NCBI GenBank assembly: GCA_040758475.1
Contig: JBFLVN010000005.1
Location: 1-36,437 of the forward strand
Direction: 5' to 3'
DNA from: JBFLVN01 sp040758475
GTDB lineage: Bacteria > JAGRBM01
Length of the DNA: 36,437 nt
The first letter of the stretch is position 1. The number at the start of each line of letters is the position of its first letter. The notes beneath the pieces were generated by a model that saw only the letters and a list, made by a program, of their open reading frames with translations, was not told where the DNA came from and ran no database searches. Shown one piece after another: positions 1-6,940 of this stretch. The position numbers and the translations under genes were made by a program.

Positions 1-356
1 TAACGGGTGTACTGGGTGATCCGCCGGCGGCCCAGTTCCCCTTCCTTCTGCATTTCTTCGAGGGGCGGGAACACCTTGGTCAAAAGCTGGATAACGATCG
101 AGGCCGTGATGTAGGGCATGATCCCCAGGGCCAGGATCGAGAACTGCTCAAGAGCGCCGCCCGAGAAGAGATTGAAGAGGCTCAGGATCGTCCCGCGGGT
201 CTCGTCGAAAAAGGCCGCCAAGGCTTCCTTGTCGACGCCCGGCGTCGGCACGAAAACGCCCAGGCGATAGACGACCAGCAGGAAGATCGTAAAGCCGATC
301 CTCCGCTGGAGCTCCGTAAGGCCCCCGAATTCCTGCTGCTGGGACTGTTCCGCCAT
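1..356 (-). CDS. secY: SecY, preprotein translocase channel subunit (N-terminal part)
   Basis: This is the N-terminal 118 residues of the SecYEG protein-conducting channel in the inner membrane; the rest lies beyond the left edge. It starts MAEQSQQQEFGGLTELQRRI, followed by a hydrophobic first membrane segment (FTIFLLVVYRLGVFVPTPG) and the conserved SecY plug-region style sequence around FNLFSGGALEQFSILALGIMPYI. The reading frame is open to position 1. It is the expected last gene of the spc block after rplO. The ATG at 356 has no good Shine-Dalgarno sequence. A terminator-like hairpin with a T-run ends only five bases upstream, so expression may be attenuated. Identity is secure; the C-terminal half cannot be judged. 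Confidence 0.95.
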   Translation of the reverse strand, partial: MAEQSQQQEFGGLTELQRRIGFTIFLLVVYRLGVFVPTPGVDKEALAAFFDETRGTILSLFNLFSGGALEQFSILALGIMPYITASIVIQLLTKVFPPLEEMQKEGELGRRRITQYTR

Positions 357-360
357 GCTC

Positions 361-394
361 TAAAAACCCGCGCGGCCCCTTGTGGGGCCCGCGC
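361..394 (-). terminator. Terminator-like hairpin between rplO and secY
   Basis: On the minus strand a GC-rich stem of 10 base pairs with one bulged base closes an ACAA tetraloop (arms 384-394 and 370-379). It is followed by GGG and a run of five T (362-366). The geometry fits an intrinsic terminator. It lies inside an operon, 5 bp before the secY start codon, so it more likely acts as a partial terminator or attenuator that lowers secY relative to the ribosomal genes. Folding was done by eye. Confidence 0.75.
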
Positions 395-397
395 TGC

Positions 398-874
398 TTA
401 CGCCTTCTTTTCCGTCCCGGCCGCCGGAGGGGCCGCGACAATTTCGACTGAGCCGCCCGCCTGCTCGATCTTCTTGCGGGCGGAATCGGAAATCCGGTCC
501 ACTTTCACCTTGAGCGCCACGTCGAGCTTGCCCTGCCCGAGCACCTTGACCGGATGGGCGGCGTGGGCGATGGCGCCCGCCACGTAGAGGGCTTCCCTGT
601 CCACGACCGCCCCGGCGGCAAACCGCCGGAGCAAAACAACGTTCACGATCTGAACCACCGGGCGGTTCATAGAAGTAAAGCCGCGCTTGGGAAGGCGCCG
701 GGTGAAGGGGTTCTGGCCGCCTTCGTAGTGGCGCTTCTGGCCGCGCCCGCCGTGCTGCCCAAGGCCCTTGTGGCCGCGCGTCGAGGTCTTGCCGTGGCCC
801 GAACCGGGGCCGCGACCCACGCGCTTCCGCTTGGTCTTGGCTCCAGGAGCCGGGTGGAGGTCGTGAAGCTTCAT
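398..874 (-). CDS. rplO: 50S ribosomal protein L15
   Basis: L15 is a late-assembling 50S protein. The 158-residue product begins MKLHDLHPAPGAKTKRKRVG and carries the Gly/Arg-rich N-terminal arm typical of L15 (GRGPGSGHGKTSTRGHKG), which threads into 23S rRNA. A globular C-terminal domain follows, ending in an Ala/Lys-rich tail. Length is close to the usual 145 to 150 residues. The ATG overlaps the stop codon of rpmD (ATGA), so the two are probably translationally coupled. The order rpsE-rpmD-rplO-secY is that of the classical spc operon. Confidence 0.98.
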   Translation of the reverse strand: MKLHDLHPAPGAKTKRKRVGRGPGSGHGKTSTRGHKGLGQHGGRGQKRHYEGGQNPFTRRLPKRGFTSMNRPVVQIVNVVLLRRFAAGAVVDREALYVAGAIAHAAHPVKVLGQGKLDVALKVKVDRISDSARKKIEQAGGSVEIVAAPPAAGTEKKA

Positions 875-1062
875 TTGGCTTCTCCATCAATCCGGGCCAG
901 GTGGGGAATCTTGTTGACAAGCCCGCGGATGGCGGGGGTGTCTTCCCGTTCCACGGTATGGCCGATGCGCCGCAGGCCGAGACCCCGCAGGCACTCCTGC
1001 TGGCCTTCCGTCGTCCCGCGGCGGCTGCCGGTCTGGCAAATGCGTATTTTCTTCTTGCTCAC
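871..1062 (-). CDS. rpmD: 50S ribosomal protein L30
   Basis: This small 50S protein of 63 residues begins (M)SKKKIRICQTGSRRG. It contains the L30 pattern of a short strand, a Gly-Leu-Arg turn (LRGLGLRRIGHTVE) and a helix before a terminal strand (RGLVNKIPHL). The start is a GTG at 1062, preceded by AAGGA about seven bases upstream; the frame extends further upstream but without L30 similarity. It sits between rpsE and rplO, and its TGA overlaps the rplO ATG by one base step (ATGA). The length equals the family norm of about 60 residues. Confidence 0.95.
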   Translation of the reverse strand: MSKKKIRICQTGSRRGTTEGQQECLRGLGLRRIGHTVEREDTPAIRGLVNKIPHLARIDGEAK

Positions 1063-1099
1063 GGCGCGATCCTTATATGCGGTCCTGGCAAACGGGGAA

Positions 1100-1651
1100 T
1101 CAGCCCTGGGGCTGATCCTCCGGCATTCCTTCAATGGGAGCGGCGGGCCGCGGCGGAGCGGGCGGCGTGGGGGCCGCCGTCCGGAGGGACTCGAAATCCC
1201 CGCGGCTGCGCAGCCGGAGGAGCCCCTCGATCGTGGCCTTGGCCACGTTGGCGGGGTTGCTCGTCCCATGGGACTTGGCGAAAACGTCGCGCACGCCCAC
1301 GGCTTCGAGGATGGCCCGCGTCGCGCCGCCCGCGATGACGCCCGTGCCGGGCGCGGCGGGGCGCATGTAGACGCGGCCCGAACCGAAATGGCCCATCACT
1401 TCGTGGGGAATCGTGTGGCCCGAGAGCTTCACGTCCCGCATCTCGCGCTTGGCGCGTTCGAAACCCTTCTTGATCGCGTCGGGGACTTCCTTGGCCTTGC
1501 CCTTGGCGATGCCCACCTTGCCCGCGCCGTCGCCCACGACGACGAGCGCGGCGAAGCTGAAGCGCCGGCCGCCCTTGACCACTTTCGCGTGGCGCGAAAT
1601 GTGGATCACTTTATCCCTGAGCGAGGAGTCTTCGTTGCTTTCGTATGCCAT
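1100..1651 (-). CDS. rpsE: 30S ribosomal protein S5
   Basis: S5 is a 30S protein near the decoding site that influences fidelity and helicase activity at the mRNA entry. The 183-residue product has the N-terminal double-stranded-RNA-binding fold (KVIHISRHAKVVKGGRRFSF, then VVVGDGAGKVGIAKGKAKEV) and the C-terminal domain (GGATRAILEAVGVRDV, AKSHGTSNPANVAKATIEGL). It is slightly longer than E. coli S5 (167) because of a Pro/Ala-rich tail after residue 160 (TPPAPPRPAAPIEG). That tail is probably disordered. It starts with ATG at 1651 in the standard spc position. Confidence 0.98.
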   Translation of the reverse strand: MAYESNEDSSLRDKVIHISRHAKVVKGGRRFSFAALVVVGDGAGKVGIAKGKAKEVPDAIKKGFERAKREMRDVKLSGHTIPHEVMGHFGSGRVYMRPAAPGTGVIAGGATRAILEAVGVRDVFAKSHGTSNPANVAKATIEGLLRLRSRGDFESLRTAAPTPPAPPRPAAPIEGMPEDQPQG

Positions 1652-1690
1652 TTTGCCGTTTCTCTCCGGACCCGCCCGAAAAAGGCGTTG

Positions 1691-2059
1691 CTAGAAGGAG
1701 AGGCCTCCTTCGCGAGCCGCATCGGCGAGCGCCTTGACGGCGCCGTGGTACTTGTAACCGCCGCGGTCGAACACGACGCTCGTAAGGCCCATTCCTTTAG
1801 CCTTCTCGGCCACGAGGGCGCCCACGGCCTTGGCCGCGGCCACCGTTCCGGGCTTCACCCCTTTTCCACGGAATTCCTTGGAGGTCGTGGAAATGGAAAA
1901 GAGCGTCTTGCGGGCGGCGTCGTTCACCACCTGGGCGGCAATGTGCTTGTTCGAACGAAACACGCTCACGCGCGGGCGTTCGGCCGTCCCGTGGATCTTC
2001 TTGTGGATGCGCTCCTTGCGGATCGACCGGCGGCTGGAGCGGCTGACTAGCGTTGCCAT
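1691..2059 (-). CDS. rplR: 50S ribosomal protein L18
   Basis: L18 binds 5S rRNA and, with L5, anchors it in the central protuberance. The 122-residue protein has a basic N-terminus (RSSRRSIRKERIHKKIHGT) followed by the L18 core: RPRVSVFRSNKHIAAQVVND, AKAVGALVAEKAKGMGLTSV and the terminal VVFDRGGYKYHGAVKALADA signature. Length matches the family (about 117 to 122). It lies between rplF and rpsE as usual, with an ATG start. Confidence 0.98.
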   Translation of the reverse strand: MATLVSRSSRRSIRKERIHKKIHGTAERPRVSVFRSNKHIAAQVVNDAARKTLFSISTTSKEFRGKGVKPGTVAAAKAVGALVAEKAKGMGLTSVVFDRGGYKYHGAVKALADAAREGGLSF

Positions 2060-2079
2060 GCGTCTTCACCCGGCGGGGC

Positions 2080-2622
2080 TTACTTGCCCGCCTTCTTGCC
2101 TTCCTTCCGGCGGATCGTCTCGCCGGTATAGAAGATTCCCTTGCCCTTGTATGGTTCGGCCGGCCGGAGGCCACGAATCTGCGCGGCGGCCTGGCCGAGC
2201 ACCCAGCGGTCGGCGCCCTTGAGGACGATCTGCGTCGGCTGGGGAACCTGCGCGGTCACCCCTTCCGGGAGGTTGAACACCACCGGGTGGGAGAAACCGA
2301 GCGTGAAGTGGATGGCCTTCCCCTTGAGCTCGGCGCGGAAACCGACGCCTTCGATCGAGAGGGATTTCTCGTACGACTCGGAAACCCCGCCGAGCATGGA
2401 GCGCAGGTGGCTGGCCGCGCTCCCCCAGTGCATCCGCTGGGTGCGGTCCTTGGGGTCGGCCACCTGGAGGCGGACCTGTTGGCCGTCCACCTTCACGTTC
2501 ACGCACTCGTGGAGGCTCCGCGAGAGCTCGCCCTTGGGGCCCTTCACCTTCACGGTCCCGGCCTGGACTTGGACCTGGACGCCCGAGGGGATGGCAAGCG
2601 GTTTGATTCCGATCCTGGACAT
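2080..2622 (-). CDS. rplF: 50S ribosomal protein L6
   Basis: L6 is a two-domain 50S protein near the factor-binding site. The 180-residue product begins MSRIGIKPLAIPSGVQVQVQ, the canonical L6 start, and contains duplicated RNA-binding domains. The C-terminal domain has LRPAEPYKGKGIFYTGETIR, which matches the family signature PEPYKGKGI. An open frame continues 36 codons upstream into rpsH, but the ATG at 2622 gives the family length (about 177) and family N-terminus, so it was chosen. The tail is Lys-rich. Confidence 0.97.
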   Translation of the reverse strand: MSRIGIKPLAIPSGVQVQVQAGTVKVKGPKGELSRSLHECVNVKVDGQQVRLQVADPKDRTQRMHWGSAASHLRSMLGGVSESYEKSLSIEGVGFRAELKGKAIHFTLGFSHPVVFNLPEGVTAQVPQPTQIVLKGADRWVLGQAAAQIRGLRPAEPYKGKGIFYTGETIRRKEGKKAGK

Positions 2623-2632
2623 GGGGGTTCCC

Positions 2633-3028
2633 TTACCAAACCTCGCAGAGGATTTCGCCGCCGACGTTCTGGCGGCGGGCCTCGGCGTCGGTAATGACGC
2701 CTTTGGAAGTGGAAACGATCGAGAAACCAAGGCCGCCCAGCACCGGTTTGAATTCCCGCGAAGCGCGGTAGACCCGGCGGCCGGGGCGGCTCACGCGCCG
2801 AAGGCCCTGGATGGCCGAAGCGCGGCCGGCGCCGTAACGGAGGGTCACTTCCAGGACGGGCGCCTTGCCGCTTTCCCGGCGGACCTCGAAGTTTTCCACG
2901 AAGCCTTCCTGCTTCAAGACGCCCACGACCGCTTCCTTCAATTTGGAATGGGGCATGGAAACGCTCGCCTTGCGCGCGCGGGCGCCGTTGCGGAGCCGCG
3001 TGAGGCAGTCGGAGACGGTATCGGTCAT
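2633..3028 (-). CDS. rpsH: 30S ribosomal protein S8
   Basis: S8 is a primary 16S rRNA binder; in many bacteria it also represses its own spc mRNA. The 131-residue protein begins MTDTVSDCLTRLRNGARARK and ends with the conserved C-terminal block around STSKGVITDAEARRQNVGGE. Two ATG codons are in tandem (3031 and 3028). The second was chosen because it gives the family N-terminus MTDT and better spacing to an AGGA sequence. An S8 regulatory hairpin was not recognised nearby. Confidence 0.97.
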   Translation of the reverse strand: MTDTVSDCLTRLRNGARARKASVSMPHSKLKEAVVGVLKQEGFVENFEVRRESGKAPVLEVTLRYGAGRASAIQGLRRVSRPGRRVYRASREFKPVLGGLGFSIVSTSKGVITDAEARRQNVGGEILCEVW

Positions 3029-3046
3029 CATAATCCTGAACCCTCT

Positions 3047-3232
3047 TTACCAGCTCGCCTTGAGGACGCCGGGGATCTTCCCCTCCAGGGCGTTCTTCCG
3101 GAGGCAGAGGCGGCACATGTTGAACTTCCGGTAGTACCCGCGGGAGCGCCCGCACAGGGGGCACCGGTTGTACCGGCGCGTGCTGAACTTGGGCTTCTGC
3201 GTGGCCTTCAGCCGCAAGCATTTCTTCGCCAT
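3047..3232 (-). CDS. rpsN: 30S ribosomal protein S14, zinc-binding short form
   Basis: This is S14 of the short zinc-ribbon type (61 residues). Two CxxC pairs are intact: CPLC at about residues 24-27 and CRLC at about 40-43, flanked by FSTRRYNRC and LRKNALEGKIPGVLKASW. The long form of about 100 residues found in E. coli lacks these cysteines. The protein sits in the 30S head. It lies between rplE and rpsH in the standard order. Because all four ligands are present, zinc should be bound, in contrast to the L33 of this genome. Confidence 0.97.
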   Translation of the reverse strand: MAKKCLRLKATQKPKFSTRRYNRCPLCGRSRGYYRKFNMCRLCLRKNALEGKIPGVLKASW

Positions 3233-3266
3233 GGAACGCCTCTTCCTTCCTCTTGTGCCGTCCCGC

Positions 3267-3881
3267 TTACTTGCGGAACGGGACTCCGAGCTTCTCGAGG
3301 AGGCTGCGCCCCTCGTCGTCGTTGCGGGCCGTCGTTACGAGCGTGACGTTAAGCCCCTTGATCCGCTCCATCTTGTCGTAGTTGATCTCGGGGAAAATGA
3401 TCTGTTCCTTGATACCGACCGTGTAGTTGCCCCGGCCGTCGAAACTCTTGGGCGAGAGCCCCTTGAAGTCGCGCACGCGGGGGAGCGCCACCGACACGAA
3501 GCGGTCGAAGAACTCCCACATCACCGCGCGCCGGAGCGTCACCCGCACGCCGATGGGCTGGTCCGCCCGGAGCTTGAAGTTCGCGATGGACTTGCGCGAG
3601 CGCGTCACGAGGGGGCGCTGGCCCGTGATGGCGGCGACCTCCTCGACGGCGCTCTCGATCACTTTGGCGTTCGATCCGCCTTCGGAGTGCTTGCCGAGGC
3701 CCACGTTCAAGACGATGCAGGCGAGGCGAGGCGCCTGGAGGCGGTTCTTGTAGCCGAACTCCTTCACCATCGCCGGAGCGACTTCCTGCTCGTACTTGAT
3801 GAGCGCGCGCGGACGGGGCCCCTTCTCGTGCCCTTTTTCGTCGCCCACGGCGGCCGTTAGTTGTGCGGATTGCTTGGCCAT
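3267..3881 (-). CDS. rplE: 50S ribosomal protein L5
   Basis: L5 binds 5S rRNA and contacts the P-site tRNA. The core matches the family: EVAPAMVKEFGYKNRLQAPR, IVLNVGLG, ITGQRPLVTRSRKSIANFKL and the C-terminal SFDGRGNYTVGIKEQIIFPE motif. At 204 residues it is about 25 longer than usual. The extra sequence is an N-terminal extension (MAKQSAQLTAAVGDEKGHEK...), probably disordered. Only three bases separate its start from the rplX stop, indicating close coupling. Confidence 0.97.
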   Translation of the reverse strand: MAKQSAQLTAAVGDEKGHEKGPRPRALIKYEQEVAPAMVKEFGYKNRLQAPRLACIVLNVGLGKHSEGGSNAKVIESAVEEVAAITGQRPLVTRSRKSIANFKLRADQPIGVRVTLRRAVMWEFFDRFVSVALPRVRDFKGLSPKSFDGRGNYTVGIKEQIIFPEINYDKMERIKGLNVTLVTTARNDDEGRSLLEKLGVPFRK

Positions 3882-3884
3882 GGC

Positions 3885-4238
3885 TTACTTCGCGCCCCCC
3901 TCGTTCTTGGCGAGCCGGGTGCCCGACTTGCGGGCGATGCGGACCCGGGAGCCGTCTTCGAGGACCTCGTGGCCGACGCGGGTGGCCACGCCTTTTTCCG
4001 GGTCCAGGAGCATCACGTTCGAAACGTGGATGGGCGCTTCCTTCTCGATGATTCCCCCCTGGGGGTTCTGCTGGTTGGGGCGCGTGTGGCGCTTCACGAG
4101 GCGCACCTTCTCGACGACGAGGCGCTCCTTCTTCGGAAGGACGCGCAGGACCTTGCCCTTCTTGCCACGGTCCGCGCCCCGGAGGACGATCACTTCGTCC
4201 CCCTTGCGGATGTTGAGCCGTTCGTGCTTGAGCGACAT
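3885..4238 (-). CDS. rplX: 50S ribosomal protein L24
   Basis: L24 is an assembly initiator at the 5' end of 23S rRNA, near the exit tunnel. The 117-residue product carries the KOW motif near the N-terminus (IRKGDEVIVLRGADRGKKGK), followed by the family signature NVMLLDPEKGVATRVG. Length is slightly above the usual 104 because of a basic C-terminal tail. It starts with ATG at 4238 and lies between rplN and rplE. Confidence 0.97.
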   Translation of the reverse strand: MSLKHERLNIRKGDEVIVLRGADRGKKGKVLRVLPKKERLVVEKVRLVKRHTRPNQQNPQGGIIEKEAPIHVSNVMLLDPEKGVATRVGHEVLEDGSRVRIARKSGTRLAKNEGGAK

Positions 4239-4250
4239 GGCGTTTCCTTC

Positions 4251-4619
4251 CTAGAGCACTTCCGGCGCGAGCGAGATGATCTTCATGAACTTCTTGGCGC
4301 GCAGTTCCCTGGCCACGGGGCCGAAGATGCGCGTGCCAATGGGCTCGCCGTCCTTGTTGATGATCACCGCGGCCGTGTCGTCGAACCGGATGAACGTGCC
4401 ATCGGCCCGCCCCGTGGGCTTCGCCGTCCGGACGATGACCGCCCGGAGCACTTCGCCCTTCTTCACCTTGGCCTGCGGGATCGCTTCCTTGACGCTCACG
4501 ACCACCACGTCACCCATGTGGGCGTAGCGCCGCCGGGTGCTGCCCAGAACCTTGACGATCTGGACCCGCTTGGCTCCCGTATTGTCAGCCACCTCGAGGA
4601 TGGCTTCGACCTGTACCAT
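4251..4619 (-). CDS. rplN: 50S ribosomal protein L14
   Basis: L14 lies at the subunit interface and contacts 16S rRNA. The 122-residue protein has the exact family length. It shows the highly conserved EVADNTGAKRVQIVKVLG block and the C-terminal RIFGPVARELRAKKFMKIIS block. The start is ATG. It lies between rpsQ and rplX, as in most bacteria. Confidence 0.98.
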   Translation of the reverse strand: MVQVEAILEVADNTGAKRVQIVKVLGSTRRRYAHMGDVVVVSVKEAIPQAKVKKGEVLRAVIVRTAKPTGRADGTFIRFDDTAAVIINKDGEPIGTRIFGPVARELRAKKFMKIISLAPEVL

Positions 4620-4643
4620 GGCCGTTCTCCGCTCGCGCCCCGC

Positions 4644-4919
4644 TTAGACCTTCGCCCGCTCGACGATGCGCTGGACGCGCCAGCGCTTCTCGCGGCTCAG
4701 GGGCCGGGTTTCGCAAATCTCCACCCGGTCACCGATACCGCACTCGTTCTTCTCGTCGTGGGCCTTGTAACGGACCTGCTTGCGCAGGTATTTCTCGTAA
4801 ATCGGATGCCGGATGACGCGCTCCACGCCCACCACCACGGTCTTCTGCATCTTGTTGGAGAGGACCACGCCGACCTCCGTCCGCGTGCTCCCACGATGCG
4901 CTGTCTGCTGTTCGGCCAT
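4644..4919 (-). CDS. rpsQ: 30S ribosomal protein S17
   Basis: S17 is a primary 16S rRNA binding protein with an OB fold. The 91-residue product contains the family core EVGVVLSNKMQKTVVVGVER, then HPIYEKYLRKQVRYKAHDE, and the signature GIGDRVEICETRPLSREKRW. A short N-terminal extension (MAEQQTAHRGSTRT) precedes the core. It starts with ATG at 4919 and is followed closely by rplN. Confidence 0.98.
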   Translation of the reverse strand: MAEQQTAHRGSTRTEVGVVLSNKMQKTVVVGVERVIRHPIYEKYLRKQVRYKAHDEKNECGIGDRVEICETRPLSREKRWRVQRIVERAKV

Positions 4920-4937
4920 CTCTTAAGTTCCTTTTCC

Positions 4938-5141
4938 TCAGGCGCCTTTGGCCGCCCGCGTCTTCTGCTGGAGCACCGTCTTTAGCCGCGCGATGTCGCG
5001 CCGTAGATTCTTCGCCGCCGCCGTGTTTTCGAGGCGCTCGGTCGCGCTGCGCACCCGCAGCTTGAAGAGCGCGTCCACCTTGTCGGCGATCTGCTGCTGG
5101 AGTTCCTGGTCGGCCAGGCCCCGGATATCCGACATCCTCAC
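4938..5141 (-). CDS. rpmC: 50S ribosomal protein L29
   Basis: L29 is a small helical hairpin at the polypeptide exit tunnel and part of the docking site for trigger factor and SRP. The 67-residue product shows the L29 layout of two helices: DIRGLADQELQQQIADKVDA, then LFKLRVRS, then a second helix NLRRDIARLKTVLQQK. The start is taken as GTG at 5141, which overlaps the rplP stop (GTGA) and follows a strong GGAGG. An ATG two codons later (5135) is possible but is spaced worse. Confidence 0.95.
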   Translation of the reverse strand: MRMSDIRGLADQELQQQIADKVDALFKLRVRSATERLENTAAAKNLRRDIARLKTVLQQKTRAAKGA

Positions 5142-5560
5142 GACGCGAGCCCCTCCTCCCGCTTGATGATGCGGGTCTTCACCGGAAGCTTGAAGGACGC
5201 AAGGCGCAGGGCCGCGCGAGCCTCTTCGAGCGCAACGCCTTCCATTTCGTAGAGGATGCGTCCCGGCTTGATCGGGGCCACCCAGAACTCCGGATTGCCT
5301 TTTCCTTTACCCATGCGGACTTCGAGGGGCTTCTTCGTCACCGGCTTGTCCGGGAAAACCCGGATCCAGACGCGGGCGCCACGCTTCACCGTGCGGGCGA
5401 TGGCGATACGGGCCGCTTCGATCTGGCGCGAGGTGAGCTTGCCGTGTTCGAGCGCTTGGAGCCCCACTTCGCCGAAGGCGAGGGTCGAGCCCCGGTACGC
5501 TTTCCCCCGGAGGCGGCCCTTCTGGACCTTCCGGTAGCGCGGTTTGGCGGGTTGGAGCAT
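5138..5560 (-). CDS. rplP: 50S ribosomal protein L16
   Basis: L16 helps organise the A site and peptidyl transferase region. The 140-residue product begins MLQPAKPRYRKVQKGRLRGK and has the conserved stretch RVWIRVFPDKPVTKKPLEVR followed by MGKGKGNPEFWVAPIKPGRI, the most diagnostic L16 block. Its length is normal (136 to 140). Its stop overlaps the rpmC start. Confidence 0.98.
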   Translation of the reverse strand: MLQPAKPRYRKVQKGRLRGKAYRGSTLAFGEVGLQALEHGKLTSRQIEAARIAIARTVKRGARVWIRVFPDKPVTKKPLEVRMGKGKGNPEFWVAPIKPGRILYEMEGVALEEARAALRLASFKLPVKTRIIKREEGLAS

Positions 5561-5583
5561 GTTCTAGTTCTCTCCTGAGGGCC

Positions 5584-6282
5584 TTAGGCGTTCGCGGGCG
5601 CTTCGGGGGCCTCGGCCTCCGGACGCTCGATCTTGCGGCTGCGCTCGCCGCGTTCTTCGAGGATGTCTCCCCGGTAGATCCACACCTTGACGCCGATGAC
5701 GCCGTAGGTGCAGTAGGCCTCGGCCTGGCCGTAGTCGATGTCGGCCCGGAGGGTCTGGAGCGGAACGCGCCCTTCCAGGTACCACTCGACACGGGCGATT
5801 TCGGCGCCGGCAAGCCGCCCGCCGCAACGGACGCGCACGCCCTTGCCGCCCAGGCGCATGGCGGTCGTGACCGCCTTCTTCATGGCGCGGCGGAAGGCCA
5901 CGCGCCGTTCGAGCTGGAGCGCCACGTTCTCGGCGACGAGCTGGGCGTCGATCTCGGGGCGGCGGATTTCCACGATGTTGATGAAGAGATCGGTCTTGCT
6001 GATTCGGGATAGCTCTTTCTTGAGCGTATCCACGTCGCTTCCGCGCTTGCCGATGATGAGGCCGGGGCGGGCAGCGAAAATGTTCACCTTCGCCTTGCGG
6101 GCGGCCCGCTCGATCTCAATGCGGGAAATGCCGGCGGCGTAGAGCTTCTTCTTGATGAACTGCCGCATGCGGATGTCTTCGTGGAGGAACTGCTTGAAGT
6201 CGTTCTTGTCGGCGTACCAACGAGAACTCCACGTCCGCGTCACTCCGAGGCGGAATCCGATGGGATGGGTTTTTTGTCCCAC
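5584..6282 (-). CDS. rpsC: 30S ribosomal protein S3
   Basis: S3 lies at the mRNA entry channel. The product is 232 residues starting at GTG 6282, which gives the family N-terminus MGQKTHPIGFRLGVTRTW and has AGGAG seven bases upstream; an open frame 19 codons longer has no family support. It contains the KH domain (RPGLIIGKRGSDVDTLKKEL; the GxxG loop is GKRG) and the C-terminal S3 domain (GKGVRVRCGGRLAGAEIARV, GVIGVKVWIYRGDI). The tail is Glu/Ala-rich. Confidence 0.97.
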   Translation of the reverse strand: MGQKTHPIGFRLGVTRTWSSRWYADKNDFKQFLHEDIRMRQFIKKKLYAAGISRIEIERAARKAKVNIFAARPGLIIGKRGSDVDTLKKELSRISKTDLFINIVEIRRPEIDAQLVAENVALQLERRVAFRRAMKKAVTTAMRLGGKGVRVRCGGRLAGAEIARVEWYLEGRVPLQTLRADIDYGQAEAYCTYGVIGVKVWIYRGDILEERGERSRKIERPEAEAPEAPANA

Positions 6283-6292
6283 AGTGTTTCTC

Positions 6293-6655
6293 CTATCTCT
6301 TCCGTGCCTTGGAACGGGCGGGTTTTTCGTCGTCGACAATGACCGTGATGTGGGCCGAGCGGATCACGAGCGGGCTCGCGCTGCCGTGCGCGCGGGTCTG
6401 GAAACGCTTCTGGCTTGGGCCCTGGTTCACGAAAATTTCCTTCACCCAGAGCTGCTCGATGTCGGAACCGTGCTTGTCGGCCGCATTGGCCGCGGCCGAG
6501 CGGACGACCTTTTCGATGACCGGCGCCGCCGCCTTGCGGAGGAGCGAGAGCTCGGCGATCGCCTGCGGGACGGGCTTCCCACGGACGAGATCGGCCGTCA
6601 GGCGCGCCTTGCGCGGCGTGATGGAGGCGAAACGAAGTGTGGCCGTGCTTTCCAT
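6293..6655 (-). CDS. rplV: 50S ribosomal protein L22
   Basis: L22 lines the polypeptide exit tunnel with a long beta hairpin. The 120-residue product contains FASITPRKARLTADLVRGKP near the start and the C-terminal signature LWVKEIFVNQGPSQKRFQTR followed by HGSASPLVIRSAHITVIVDD. The length is typical (110 to 120). The loop that narrows the tunnel appears intact, and no insertion of the kind linked to macrolide resistance was noticed. It starts with ATG. Confidence 0.98.
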   Translation of the reverse strand: MESTATLRFASITPRKARLTADLVRGKPVPQAIAELSLLRKAAAPVIEKVVRSAAANAADKHGSDIEQLWVKEIFVNQGPSQKRFQTRAHGSASPLVIRSAHITVIVDDEKPARSKARKR

Positions 6656-6661
6656 GGCGGT

Positions 6662-6940
6662 TTAGGCAGCCTTTTCCTTCTTCTCGCCGCCGTGCGCATG
6701 GAAAATGCGCGTCGGGGCGAATTCACCCAATTTGTGCCCTACCATGTTCTCGGTAACGAACACGGGGACGAACTTGCGGCCGTTGTGCACGAGGAACTGG
6801 AGGCCCACGAAATCCGGCGTGATGAGGCTCCGCCGGCTCCAGGTCTTGAGGGGCCGCGTGTCCTTGGCCGCCTGGGCACGGTCCACCTTGGCCTGGAGGT
6901 GGCCGTCGACGAACGGACCTTTTTTGGCGCTTCTAGCCAT
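6662..6940 (-). CDS. rpsS: 30S ribosomal protein S19
   Basis: S19 lies in the 30S head and contacts the A-site finger. The 92-residue product begins MARSAKKGPFVDGHLQAKVD and has the conserved KTWSRRSLITPDFVGLQFLV and NGRKFVPVFVTENMVGHKLG blocks. Its length is the family norm. The start codon abuts the rplB stop codon directly (6940/6941), so translation is very likely coupled. Confidence 0.98.
   Translation of the reverse strand: MARSAKKGPFVDGHLQAKVDRAQAAKDTRPLKTWSRRSLITPDFVGLQFLVHNGRKFVPVFVTENMVGHKLGEFAPTRIFHAHGGEKKEKAA

Noticed and set aside
554..2050. Plus-strand open frame of 498 codons opposite rplO to rplR
   Set aside because: Antisense to four real ribosomal protein genes, with low-complexity composition.
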